From NCBI GenBank assembly GCA_016699715.1, contig CP065007.1:2604001-2668000 (forward strand): a DNA stretch of 64,000 bases. Reading direction: 5' to 3'. The notes beneath the pieces are model-generated. The model ran no database searches. It worked only from the letters and a program-made list of their open reading frames with translations, and was not told where the DNA came from. A program made the translations under genes and the position numbers. Numbering within the stretch: the first letter of the stretch is position 1; every line of letters begins with the position of its first letter. The stretch is from Candidatus Competibacteraceae bacterium. GTDB lineage: Bacteria; Pseudomonadota; Gammaproteobacteria; Competibacterales; Competibacteraceae. Positions 28,155 to 36,207 of this stretch are shown piece after piece.

Positions 28155-29165
28155 CTACGGCTCGAACGTGAATAGGCGCTTCCAATCATCCTTCATGCTG
28201 ATGACGAGCCACCCCTTCTCCTTGGCTTCTTTCATTAGTGACTCGGGGAACGTGCCGAAATGGGTGTCCGGCAACCCGTTGGCCGGGCCATAGGCATACT
28301 CGCGCTTAGCGTCGTCATGGTGTACCAACCCCATCAGCCGCGCACCGCTACCGGCACCGGTCCATTCGAGCATCTCGCGGTCACCGGCGGAATTGCCGAA
28401 CGCTACAACGGGCCGCCGGCCGATGAACGTATTAATGCCGACGGGCTTGCCGGTCTTGTCATCGATAAAATCAATCTTCGGTAGTCGCATCAGCACGGGC
28501 TTGCCGTCTTTGACCTCGTATTGGGTTTTGATGCTTGAGCCGATCACCTGCTCGGGCGGAATCCCGTACACCGCTTCGGTCATCGGCCGCATGAACTCGA
28601 TGCCACCACCGGAGACGATGTAGGTCTTGAAGCCATTGGCGCGCAGGTATTCGAGCAGTTCCACCATCGGCAGGTAGGTCAATTCGGTGTAGGGTCGCTT
28701 GAAGCGAGGATGGCGCGCCTTGGCGAACCAGTCCTTCACGATGGTTTCGAACTCGGCGGTGCTGATGCCGGCATGGCTCACCATGATCAGTTCCAGCAAC
28801 TCTTTCTCGCCCGCGGCGCCCAATGCCTTGAGGTTATTGTCGAGCACGGCCTTGAAGGGCTGTTTGTGCTTCCACTCCGGGTGCTGGGGCGCCAGCTCTT
28901 TGATCCGGTCCAGGGCAAAGGCGAGCTGGGTGTACATCGGGTGCTCGACCCACAGCGTGCCGTCGTTGTCGAAGGTGGCGATGCGTTCGGACACGGGAAC
29001 GAAGCTTGGCGAACCTTCTTTGGTCACACTTTCGACGAAAGTAATAATTGACTGCTTGGCTTGGCCGTCATTCCACGAGGGAAGCGGAGTCTGGTCGCTG
29101 GCGGCGGTGGCAACGCCGGTGATGACCACAGCCAACATGGCGATGAGGGTGCGGATCAGTTTCAT
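28155..29165 (-). CDS. periplasmic HAD-superfamily acid phosphatase
   Basis: Exported phosphatase of 336 residues. An N-terminal signal (about 1-22, MKLIRTLIAMLAVVITGVAT) precedes motif I TFDNDGTLWVE with D66 and D68. IVSGGG (motif II), a lysine region near KTQYEVKDGK and AFGNSAGDREML (motif IV) complete the fold. It resembles secreted HAD phosphatases of the phosphoserine-phosphatase-like type; the substrate is unknown. AGGAAG lies about 10 nt before the chosen ATG. It follows the sulfatase gene by 96 bp, with a strong hairpin between, suggesting that both hydrolases strip anionic groups from the same periplasmic substrate (inference). Confidence 0.82.
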   Translation of the reverse strand: MKLIRTLIAMLAVVITGVATAASDQTPLPSWNDGQAKQSIITFVESVTKEGSPSFVPVSERIATFDNDGTLWVEHPMYTQLAFALDRIKELAPQHPEWKHKQPFKAVLDNNLKALGAAGEKELLELIMVSHAGISTAEFETIVKDWFAKARHPRFKRPYTELTYLPMVELLEYLRANGFKTYIVSGGGIEFMRPMTEAVYGIPPEQVIGSSIKTQYEVKDGKPVLMRLPKIDFIDDKTGKPVGINTFIGRRPVVAFGNSAGDREMLEWTGAGSGARLMGLVHHDDAKREYAYGPANGLPDTHFGTFPESLMKEAKEKGWLVISMKDDWKRLFTFEP

Positions 29166-29222
29166 GAGTGGTGTGCTTCCTGTGTAGGGTGTCATGTCCC
29201 ATCTGCTCGAAGGTGAATCCGA

Positions 29223-29250
29223 CGGGGCGCCGTCGCAAGGCGGCGCCCCG
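29223..29250 (-). other. strong GC hairpin between sulfatase and HAD phosphatase genes
   Basis: A perfect 10-bp stem (29223-29232 with 29241-29250, CGGGGCGCCG / CGGCGCCCCG) encloses an 8-nt loop. No T-run follows on either strand, so it is not a normal terminator. It may stabilise the upstream sulfatase mRNA or reduce read-through into the HAD gene. Confidence 0.7.
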
Positions 29251-29261
29251 CAACGATTAAC

Positions 29262-31187
29262 TCAGTTACCGGTTGGCAGCGGAATGCTGATGCCGTCCTT
29301 TTCAAGCGAGTCCCGCACGTACTTGAACCTCTCGTAGCCCGAGAGGGTGATCGGCCCGGTGTAGGCCTCGCTCTGGGGCTTGCGCGGTGGGTACTGCACG
29401 TAGGTCTTCATCAGATCCTTGATCGCCGCGCTGATCGTGACCAGCGTCCAGGTGCGCTCGGTGAAGTTGTTCATGAACAGGTCGTAGCGTTCCTGCGGGT
29501 CGGCCCACAGATCGAAGACCTGCGGCACCGCGGCCACGTACTTCTCCGCGCCCTTCCAGCCGAGGTTGCTGTCCACCGCGAGAGCGCCGGTGGCCTGCCC
29601 GTCGTCGCCGCGCAGGTTGAACACGGCCTTGTAGTTACCCACGCGCGCCGCGCCCGGGGTCAGCTCGTTCTCGGTGAAGTAGAACCACGAGGTGCGCGGA
29701 TCCTTGCCCGTGCCGAACAGCACCGGCGAGATGTCGAAGCTGTCGAAGTAGATGGGCTGTCCCTCGCGATCCTTCTCCGGCAGCTTCACGCCACCGACCG
29801 AAGCGAAGGTCGCCATTAGGTCGAGACCGCCGACGATGTCGTGGTTGCGCACCCCCGGCTTGATCTTGCCCGGCCAGATGGCGATCGCCGGAACGCGGTT
29901 GCCGCCCTCGCGCACCGTGCCCTTGGTGCCGCGAAATGGGGTGTAGCCGGCGTCGGGGTAGACGTCCTGCCAGGCGCCGTTGTCGGTGGTGTAGAAGACC
30001 AGCGTGCTATCGTCCAGGCCGAGTTCCTTTAGCTTGGCCATGATGTGGCCGATGCGGGTGTCGAGTTCGACGACCGAGTCGGCGTACTTGGACTTCGACA
30101 GCGACTTGTGTTCAAACTCGGGCGCCGGCAGGTTCGGCTGGTGCACCTTCATGAAGTTGACATTGATGAAGAACGGCTTGCTCTTGTCCTTGGCCGCCTC
30201 TTCGAGAAACTCGATCGCGGCCTTCTCGACGTAGCTGTCGAAGTACGGGATGCCGACCACGCCGTCAGGATAGGTCACGCCGTGCAGCGTGACCGACTTA
30301 CCAGGCTCGTTGACGTACTGGCCGTTGATCTTGAAGTCTTCCTTGGCCTTCTCGCCGGCCTTACCCGACAGCGAGCCGATCGTCACCTTCTGGAACATCG
30401 CCCGCAACTTGGGATCCATGTCCGGGAACCAGGTCGGGTCGCCGTAGGTATAGGCATTGAGGTGATATAGCCCGACGTATTTCATTTCGTCGTAGCCCTG
30501 CGCGTTGGGCAGCGCATAGTCCGCCTCGCCCAGGTGCCACTTGCCGGTGAAGTAGGTCTGGTAACCCGCTTTCTTGAGCACGGAGCCGAGTGTCCACTCG
30601 GCCGCGGGCAGTCCGCCACCCTGGCCCTGGAAGGCCACTGTCGTCATACCGCTGCGGTTGGGGATGCGCCCGGTCTGCATGGCGGCCCGTCCGGGTGTGC
30701 AGCTCGGCTGCGCATAGAACGAGAAGAACGTCATCCCCTCATCGGCCATCTTGTCGATGTTGGGCGTGGGCATGCCGCGTCCTTCACCGCCGCCGTAGGG
30801 TCCAAGATCGCCGTAGCCGGTGTCGTCCGATACGATAAACAGGATGTTGGGTTTCCCACCGCTCGTGCTGGCGGGGCTGTCCGTGCTGGTGGCCACGGCC
30901 AGCTTCTGACCCACCTTAATATCGTCCGAGGTCAGCTTGTTCTGTGCCTTCAGTGCTTCGACAGGGATCTCGAAACGCTCGCTGATCGCGAGCAGCTCGT
31001 CGCCCTCGATCACCATATAGGTGGCGGTAACGGTATCGTATTGACCTTTGGCGTGGTTGCGTGCGCCCGTGTCGGCGGCCTGGGCGCCGGCGGCGGCCAG
31101 ACAGGTCGTCAAGGCGATGACGGAGCAGGTGATTTTTAGCCCCGCGATGAAAGACGATTTGGAGCACGATGCTTTCTTGATTGGCAT
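29262..31187 (-). CDS. secreted LysM-domain sulfatase (Cys-type arylsulfatase family)
   Basis: Periplasmic sulfatase of 641 residues. A signal peptide (about 1-38, ending AGAQA) is followed by a LysM domain (57-99, YMVIEGDELLAISERFE... KVGQKLAV), then the alkaline-phosphatase-like sulfatase fold. That fold has metal ligands D121/D122 (IVSDDTGYGD), formylglycine motif CTPGR at 163-167 inside PSCTPGRAAMQTGR, and GKWHLG. The cysteine must be converted to formylglycine by a maturase that is not in this window. LysM should tether the enzyme to peptidoglycan or another GlcNAc polymer. AGAGGT lies 6 nt before the ATG at 31187; the longer frame upstream does not give a better signal. Two-component regulators lie directly upstream. 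Confidence 0.88.
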   Translation of the reverse strand: MPIKKASCSKSSFIAGLKITCSVIALTTCLAAAGAQAADTGARNHAKGQYDTVTATYMVIEGDELLAISERFEIPVEALKAQNKLTSDDIKVGQKLAVATSTDSPASTSGGKPNILFIVSDDTGYGDLGPYGGGEGRGMPTPNIDKMADEGMTFFSFYAQPSCTPGRAAMQTGRIPNRSGMTTVAFQGQGGGLPAAEWTLGSVLKKAGYQTYFTGKWHLGEADYALPNAQGYDEMKYVGLYHLNAYTYGDPTWFPDMDPKLRAMFQKVTIGSLSGKAGEKAKEDFKINGQYVNEPGKSVTLHGVTYPDGVVGIPYFDSYVEKAAIEFLEEAAKDKSKPFFINVNFMKVHQPNLPAPEFEHKSLSKSKYADSVVELDTRIGHIMAKLKELGLDDSTLVFYTTDNGAWQDVYPDAGYTPFRGTKGTVREGGNRVPAIAIWPGKIKPGVRNHDIVGGLDLMATFASVGGVKLPEKDREGQPIYFDSFDISPVLFGTGKDPRTSWFYFTENELTPGAARVGNYKAVFNLRGDDGQATGALAVDSNLGWKGAEKYVAAVPQVFDLWADPQERYDLFMNNFTERTWTLVTISAAIKDLMKTYVQYPPRKPQSEAYTGPITLSGYERFKYVRDSLEKDGISIPLPTGN

Positions 31188-31261
31188 GGTGATACCTCTT
31201 CTCAGGGTGGGTTGGATGGCTGGGGGATTGAAGCTGGTTATCCAGAACTCGCCATTGGTGA

Positions 31262-31675
31262 TCACGGTCCCGGTCTCCGCTCCGCCGCGAGCACCGACGG
31301 GGGCCGGCGACCTTCGGTCACCGCGTTGATGACCTCCAGCAGCGCGGTGCCGCGAAACGGTTTAGCCAGATAGGCCGCCGCGCCGCGCCGCATTGCCTCC
31401 TTATCCATGCCCGGCGCGTCATGCGCCGTGATCAGGATCAGGGGCGGCCTCCCGCCGGGTGCACGCCATTCGGCCAGCAGGTCGAAGCCGGACATCGCCG
31501 GCAATTTCAGGTCGCAGATTACGCACGCCACATCCTCAGGGGTGGGGTTCGCCAGCAGCGCCTCCGCCGAGGCGTAGGCTACGGTCCGCCAGCCGGCGGC
31601 GTTCAGCAGGCGTTCGATCGCCGGTTGCAGGCTGTCGTCATCCTCGACTACCAGTATTTTCTGGTCGGCAACCAC
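31262..31675 (-). CDS. stand-alone response-regulator receiver protein
   Basis: CheY-like receiver domain of about 137 residues with no output domain. The acidic pocket is in VVEDDD, the phospho-acceptor is D56 (VICDLKLP), the Thr is in LITAHD and K106 is in YLAKPF, so phosphorylation chemistry is intact. I favour GTG at 31675 because GGAG lies 10 nt upstream; TTG at 31693 is the alternative. It precedes the sulfatase gene by 74 bp and probably shares its mRNA. Its partner is likely the kinase at 32595-34469. Confidence 0.85.
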   Translation of the reverse strand: MVADQKILVVEDDDSLQPAIERLLNAAGWRTVAYASAEALLANPTPEDVACVICDLKLPAMSGFDLLAEWRAPGGRPPLILITAHDAPGMDKEAMRRGAAAYLAKPFRGTALLEVINAVTEGRRPPSVLAAERRPGP

Positions 31676-31980
31676 TATTGCGGATCTCCACAAAACCCGC
31701 CGGGAACAGGCGGCCCGCCGGTTGAAGACACAAGACTGTCAAGCGCCTTGGATGGAGTCGTTTCTCCTGGTTGAAAGTCGTCATCAGTACATGATGATCG
31801 GTAATCACCATCATGTTTCTCTCGATTGGCACGTTAACTGAATTACCGACCGGAATAGTCAGATTGCTTATCATCCAGCCTGCACGGCAACGAGACAATT
31901 GGACAAAGGGGCAAAAGGCTTACCCGAAAGAACAAAGGGGTTGCCCGAAGGGGCAAACGCAGGTGTGAACGCAGCCGGGA
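31676..31980. other. regulatory gap between the two response-regulator genes
   Basis: 305 bp, AT-richer than its surroundings, with no gene. It holds a dyad, ACATGATG-N12-CATCATGT, at 31789-31816, overlapping GTACATG (31787-31793) and TGATGATCG (31792-31800); both of these also occur upstream of the kinase gene. A hairpin TTGCCC-GAAG-GGGCAA lies near 31940 among several GGGGCAAA-like runs. It is the likely site of the promoter for the receiver-sulfatase-HAD unit. Confidence 0.55.
31789..31816. promoter_or_regulatory. candidate operator dyad
   Basis: Perfect 8-bp inverted repeat ACATGATG / CATCATGT with a 12-bp spacer, about 115 bp upstream of the receiver-gene start. Its left half is part of a motif repeated at 34581-34599 before the sensor-kinase gene, so the neighbouring FixJ-type regulator is the natural candidate to bind it (inference). 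Confidence 0.45.
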
Positions 31981-32598
31981 TCAGTCAGACAGGTATCGCA
32001 ACCGCTCAGCCAGTTGGCCGAGTTCAGCCGCCGAGCCGACGCCCAGTTTCGCCATGAGTTGCGCGCGCTGGGCCTTGACGGTGCGTTCCGAGATCCCCAG
32101 ATCGTCGGCGATCTGCTTGTTGAGCCAGCCGGCGACGAGGCCATCGAAGACCTGGCGCTCGCGGGGGGTCAGCGCGGCAAAGGTCGCGCGCAGTCGCTTC
32201 GCTTCCGCACGGGCCGCGCGCTGGGCCGTGTCGCGTGTGAGCGCGCATTGGAGCGCCTCAAACAGAGCATCGCGCTCGACTGGCTTCGTCAGAAAGTCCA
32301 CCGCGCCGGCTTTCATTGCCCGCACGCTGGCGGCCACATCTGCATGGCCGGTGAGAAAGATGACCGGCAGCCTAACCCCGTGCCGTGGCAGAGCCGCTTG
32401 CAGTTCGAGGCCGGATGGGCCGGGTAGGCGCAGATCGAGCAGCAGACAACCGGGACGGTCAGGCAGCGGGTGCAGGAGAAAATCGCCCGTCGATGCATAG
32501 CCACGCACTTCGAAGCCGGCCGCGCCGAGCAGCCGCAGCAGCGCGGTGCGCAGCGACTCGTCGTCATCGACGACATGGATCAGCGGGGTGGTGCTCAT
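31981..32598 (-). CDS. FixJ/NarL-family two-component response regulator
   Basis: Transcription regulator of 205 residues. The receiver domain (about 5-120) has VVDDDESLR, phospho-acceptor D55 (LLLDLRLPG), a Thr in FLTGHAD and a Lys in FLTKPV. The LuxR-type helix-turn-helix (about 142-198) shows LTPRERQVFDGLVAG and LGISERTVKAQRAQLMAKL, as in FixJ. Its start overlaps the stop of the upstream kinase by 4 bp (ATGA), so the two are a cognate, coupled pair. It likely controls the sulfatase unit next to it. Confidence 0.92.
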   Translation of the reverse strand: MSTTPLIHVVDDDESLRTALLRLLGAAGFEVRGYASTGDFLLHPLPDRPGCLLLDLRLPGPSGLELQAALPRHGVRLPVIFLTGHADVAASVRAMKAGAVDFLTKPVERDALFEALQCALTRDTAQRAARAEAKRLRATFAALTPRERQVFDGLVAGWLNKQIADDLGISERTVKAQRAQLMAKLGVGSAAELGQLAERLRYLSD

Positions 32599-34469
32599 GC
32601 CGGCCTCGGCGATGGAAGAAGCGTCGCGCCCGCCGTTGGCCATTCGACCTGGAACACTGCCCCGTCGCCGGGACCGGACTCGGCCCAGACGCGGCCCTCG
32701 TGAGCCTCGACGAGAGTGCGGACAATCGATAACCCCAGCCCCATGCCCTGGCGCTTCGTGCTGAAAAAGGAATCGAAGATCAGCGGCAGGTGCTCGGAGG
32801 CGATGCCGTGACCGCGATCACGCACCGTGAGGACGATACCGCCGACCCCGTGCGCGACGGACACGACGACCATGCGCCGGTCCGCGGACTCATCAGCCAC
32901 CGCGTCCATGGCGTTGAGCACCAGATTGAGGAGCACCTGCTGGATCTGGATCCGGTCGCCGATCAGCGGGGCGGCGGTGGTCGCCGGCCGAAGGTCGAGA
33001 ATCACTCGTCGCCGCCGCGCTTCGGCCCGCAATATGAACTCGATATCGGTCACGGCTTCGTTCAGATCAAAGGGTTGCCGTTCGAGCACCTGCTTGGCGA
33101 GCAGTGCCCGCAGCCGGCCGATCACTTCGCTGGCGCGCAGATCGTCGCGGCGGATGTCGGCGAGAATCTCGCGTATCTCGTCGCGTCGATCCGTACCGGA
33201 TTCGAGCAGGAGGTCGGCGGTGTCGGCGTTGCTCAGGATGGCGCCGAGCGGCTGGTTGATCTCGTGGGCGATGGCGCCGGTCAATTCCCCGGCGACTGCC
33301 AACCGCGCCGCATGGGCGAGTTCGAAGCGTTGCCGTTGCGTGACCAACTCGGCCCGGCGGCGGCGGCGACGCTCGATCAGCAACCCGATAATCAGTCCGG
33401 CCTGGAGCACGAACACGGCGGCGGCAAGAATCGCTGCGGTTCGGTGCGCCTCCAGGAACGTCGGCGTCTTGAACCACACGATGGAATCGCCCGGAATCGC
33501 GTTGGCGTCGATGCCCCAGCGGTGGATCTGTCGCCAGTCGACATTCAAGGTGTTTGGCATGATCGTGGGCAGGCGGAGCGCGGCGCCATTGAGCAGATCG
33601 TTCACGATGTGTCCCGCCTGTCGCCCCATGGCCGCGAAATTCGGCATGAGGCCACCGACGATGCCCGTACCCATGAAGGTGTTGAATGGGCCGTACACCG
33701 GCGCGGCGGCGGTGTCGGCCATGAGCCGGGCGGCTTCGCGAGGGGAGAACTGGTGACCGACGCCGTCCTCGAAATAGCCCGGCGTAAATACCACGGTATC
33801 GCTATCCAACTCGCTCAGTCGTTGCAACACCGCATCGGTCGGCAGGCTGGCGAGAAACTCGACGGTTACCCGGTCCTGGAATTGCAAGACTTCGCCGCGC
33901 AACTCAGCCTCCCAGGCGCGATCCCGCGTGGAGGCGCCCGTCACCACCACCAGCCGTCGGGCGTGCGGATGCCAGCGCAGCGCCAGCTTGATGGTGCCCA
34001 GGAAATCGTATTGGATCGGGACGCCGACCACGTCGGCCGGCAGCGATGGGAGCGATGACAGGAACGACCGGGTAACGGCCGCGTGGACCACCGGGCTGCC
34101 TGGAAACAGCTCGGCGCGATGGCGGAGCAGGAAATCGAGCGCCTCTCCGCCCCCGGCGACCAGCACGGTCGGCGGTCGCAGAGCATACTTCTCGCGCAGG
34201 AACGTGGTCAGGGCGCGAATGTAGGATTCGCCGTCGAAACGGGGATAGTCGAGAAACTCGGCGCTCAGCTCGGTCGAACTGGCGAGCGTCTCACGCAGGC
34301 CGGCTTCGAATTCGAGATTTGCCGGCAGCAGGCGATGATTGGAATACAGCACGAGAACGCGCCTGTCCTCCCCAGCCAAGGCGGTCAGGGAGAACAGGAG
34401 CCAGCCCGCGACCATGAGTCCCACGAGGCAGGACCAGGCGTTGGGTCCCACCGTGGGTGGCTTGAGCAT
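32595..34469 (-). CDS. sensor histidine kinase with ABC-substrate-binding-like periplasmic domain
   Basis: Membrane kinase of about 624 residues. A signal/anchor (about 11-33) is followed by a large periplasmic domain (about 35-330) resembling ABC transporter substrate-binding proteins (RRVLVLYSNHRLLPANLEFEAG; VVGVPIQYDFLGTIKLALRWHP). A transmembrane helix (about 344-366), HisKA with H402 in GAIAHEINQPLGAIL and a HATPase domain with LNLVLNAMDAV and GMGLGLSIVRTLVEAHEG complete it. The start is uncertain: ATG 34469 gives a good signal sequence, while a longer frame to 34586 adds about 39 residues that look non-coding and cover a repeated motif. It should sense a small periplasmic ligand and phosphorylate the FixJ-type regulator. 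Confidence 0.85.
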   Translation of the reverse strand: MLKPPTVGPNAWSCLVGLMVAGWLLFSLTALAGEDRRVLVLYSNHRLLPANLEFEAGLRETLASSTELSAEFLDYPRFDGESYIRALTTFLREKYALRPPTVLVAGGGEALDFLLRHRAELFPGSPVVHAAVTRSFLSSLPSLPADVVGVPIQYDFLGTIKLALRWHPHARRLVVVTGASTRDRAWEAELRGEVLQFQDRVTVEFLASLPTDAVLQRLSELDSDTVVFTPGYFEDGVGHQFSPREAARLMADTAAAPVYGPFNTFMGTGIVGGLMPNFAAMGRQAGHIVNDLLNGAALRLPTIMPNTLNVDWRQIHRWGIDANAIPGDSIVWFKTPTFLEAHRTAAILAAAVFVLQAGLIIGLLIERRRRRRAELVTQRQRFELAHAARLAVAGELTGAIAHEINQPLGAILSNADTADLLLESGTDRRDEIREILADIRRDDLRASEVIGRLRALLAKQVLERQPFDLNEAVTDIEFILRAEARRRRVILDLRPATTAAPLIGDRIQIQQVLLNLVLNAMDAVADESADRRMVVVSVAHGVGGIVLTVRDRGHGIASEHLPLIFDSFFSTKRQGMGLGLSIVRTLVEAHEGRVWAESGPGDGAVFQVEWPTAGATLLPSPRPA

Positions 34470-34759
34470 CGCTCGACCAAAAGCGTGCAGTGAGATCCGA
34501 CCCGAAGCCCTCGGCGGTGTTGACATGGAACTTATGGAAACCATCCTCATCGTCGTCGCGGGTGTGCTCGTCCAATCATGGTACATGGCGTGATGATCGA
34601 AACCCCATTCCGGTCACCGGTGATATAGCCATTCTATTCGGGTTGTGGAGGCCCGGATGATTCAAACCCTTGTATGTTTGGAGTTTGCTAGAGTTTGGGT
34701 GGGCGTGGCAGCGCGGGGTGAGGGCGCGGTGAGCCGTAACCACCGATTATCCATCTATC
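34470..34759. other. intergenic region upstream of the sensor kinase
   Basis: About 290 bp between the kinase and the end of the second DUF4139 gene, both on the minus strand. It contains GTACATG (34581-34587) and TGATGATCG (34591-34599), the same two blocks as in the 31787-31800 dyad, and a perfect palindrome TCACCGGTGA at 34614-34623. No gene is apparent. Confidence 0.5.
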
Positions 34760-36202
34760 TCAGCGTCCTGGCTCCCTGGTTTGCAGTTCCACCCGGTTCT
34801 GTTTTTGGTTGTAGCCCTGCCGGAGGATGATTTCGTAATCCAGTTCGGCTTTTTCGCCGGCGGGAACCGTGGTTTCGAATTGTACGGTCTGGAAGTCGTG
34901 CAGGGTGGGATCAAGCCGGCTACGGAACACCGTATCGCCCGGATAGTCGCGACGGATCTGGACCGCGATCGGCTTGCGGCTGTAGTTGCGGATGCGTTGC
35001 CGGTAAACCGTGTGTTCGTCCCAGCCCGCCACCTGGCTGTCCAGTTCCAGCTTGAGCCCGTCTTCGCCCAGCTTGCGGTAGAGGTTGCCGCCCTTGACCT
35101 GCAACCAGAAGTTGTCGCGATAGACTTTCTGCTTGACCAGTTCGAACACCACCGCCGGATCGACGCCCAGATTCAGTTCGATCTTGTCGCCGATGGGCAC
35201 GTACTTGAGGTTCTGGGTGCTCAGATAACTCAAGCCCTCGCCACCGTTGGCGCGAAACACCCGGATCAGGCCATCCGGCAGCGGCGTGCCGCCCAGTTTC
35301 GAGGCCGCGTCGTTTTTCAGCAGGTACAGCCGCGTCAGTGGGTCGCCGTATTCGCGGGGGCGGTAGCGATACTCGACCGTCATCGGCACGGCGTCCGCCT
35401 CGAAGCTGCGCAGGCGCTTGGCCCAGCCGTTCGGCACGGTCTCCGTGCCTTCGATGGTATAGATGAAATACTCGCTCAGCCCTTCCTTGATAATCTCCTT
35501 GGGCGCTTCCAGCGTGGCCGAGTCATACGCCATGGCACCGGCGGCCATTTCCATCACCGGCGCGGGTGGCGCCATCATCTTGCGGGCGGCTTTCTGGCGT
35601 AGATCGCGATAGTCCTCGCGCTTGAGTTCGTTGACTCGACCGACCGGTACTTTCGCCAATTCGGCGATTTTCTCCACCAGATTGATGGTGCCCACCACCA
35701 ACCGCACCTGGGCGTTTTCGTAATCTTCGCCGGATTGATTGCGGACCCGCACGAAGCTTTCCAGCCGCAGAGATTTTTCATCGGGATCGGCGACCGCCAG
35801 ATAGTCCGCCGCCCAGGTGATGCCGGAGGTGAAATAGCTGATTTCGATGGTCGCCTCGCGATTGGCATCGCTTTGCACGTTCCAGTACAGCATCTGGGGT
35901 TTGTCGTGCGGGAAGGTGGTGTCGAGCACGTCCAGCCCGGTCCGGGGCTGGCGGAAGCGCAAATCCACCGAGGTTGGATCGATCAGGGTGTTGGCCCAGG
36001 AGAACTGTAAGGGGTTGACGCCCTGCTTGAAGGTCACCACCCGCGTTTCCCGCACCAGGGTCAGATCTTCGGAGTTGTAGATGGTCAATTGCACCGTGCG
36101 CCGCTCGGGCACGGTGGCCAGATCGACGTTGCGGGCCGGCAGCGCCAGCGGCAGCAGCAATCCGAACAGGCAGAGCAAACGGGTAATCCGGTTCACGATC
36201 AT
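34760..36202 (-). CDS. DUF4139-type exported protein (second paralogue)
   Basis: Secreted protein of about 480 residues and unknown function. A signal peptide (RLLCLFGLLLPLALPA) precedes a beta-rich body: TVQLTIYNSEDLTLVRETR, then GVNPLQFSWANTLIDPTSV and ISYFTSGITWAADYLAVADP. This pattern matches the DUF4139 family of conserved envelope proteins. It shares SWANT-x-IDP and the ensuing repeat blocks with the gene directly upstream, so the two are tandem paralogues. The ATG at 36202 comes 5 bp after the upstream stop. A short coiled segment lies near residues 190-215 (ELKREDYRDLRQKAARK). Confidence 0.75.
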   Translation of the reverse strand: MIVNRITRLLCLFGLLLPLALPARNVDLATVPERRTVQLTIYNSEDLTLVRETRVVTFKQGVNPLQFSWANTLIDPTSVDLRFRQPRTGLDVLDTTFPHDKPQMLYWNVQSDANREATIEISYFTSGITWAADYLAVADPDEKSLRLESFVRVRNQSGEDYENAQVRLVVGTINLVEKIAELAKVPVGRVNELKREDYRDLRQKAARKMMAPPAPVMEMAAGAMAYDSATLEAPKEIIKEGLSEYFIYTIEGTETVPNGWAKRLRSFEADAVPMTVEYRYRPREYGDPLTRLYLLKNDAASKLGGTPLPDGLIRVFRANGGEGLSYLSTQNLKYVPIGDKIELNLGVDPAVVFELVKQKVYRDNFWLQVKGGNLYRKLGEDGLKLELDSQVAGWDEHTVYRQRIRNYSRKPIAVQIRRDYPGDTVFRSRLDPTLHDFQTVQFETTVPAGEKAELDYEIILRQGYNQKQNRVELQTREPGR

Positions 36203-36207
36203 GGCGC

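Noticed and set aside
31940..31960. TTGCCC-GAAG-GGGCAA hairpin as a terminator
   Set aside because: The stem is short and neither strand has a proper T-run afterwards, so it is mentioned only as part of the gap.
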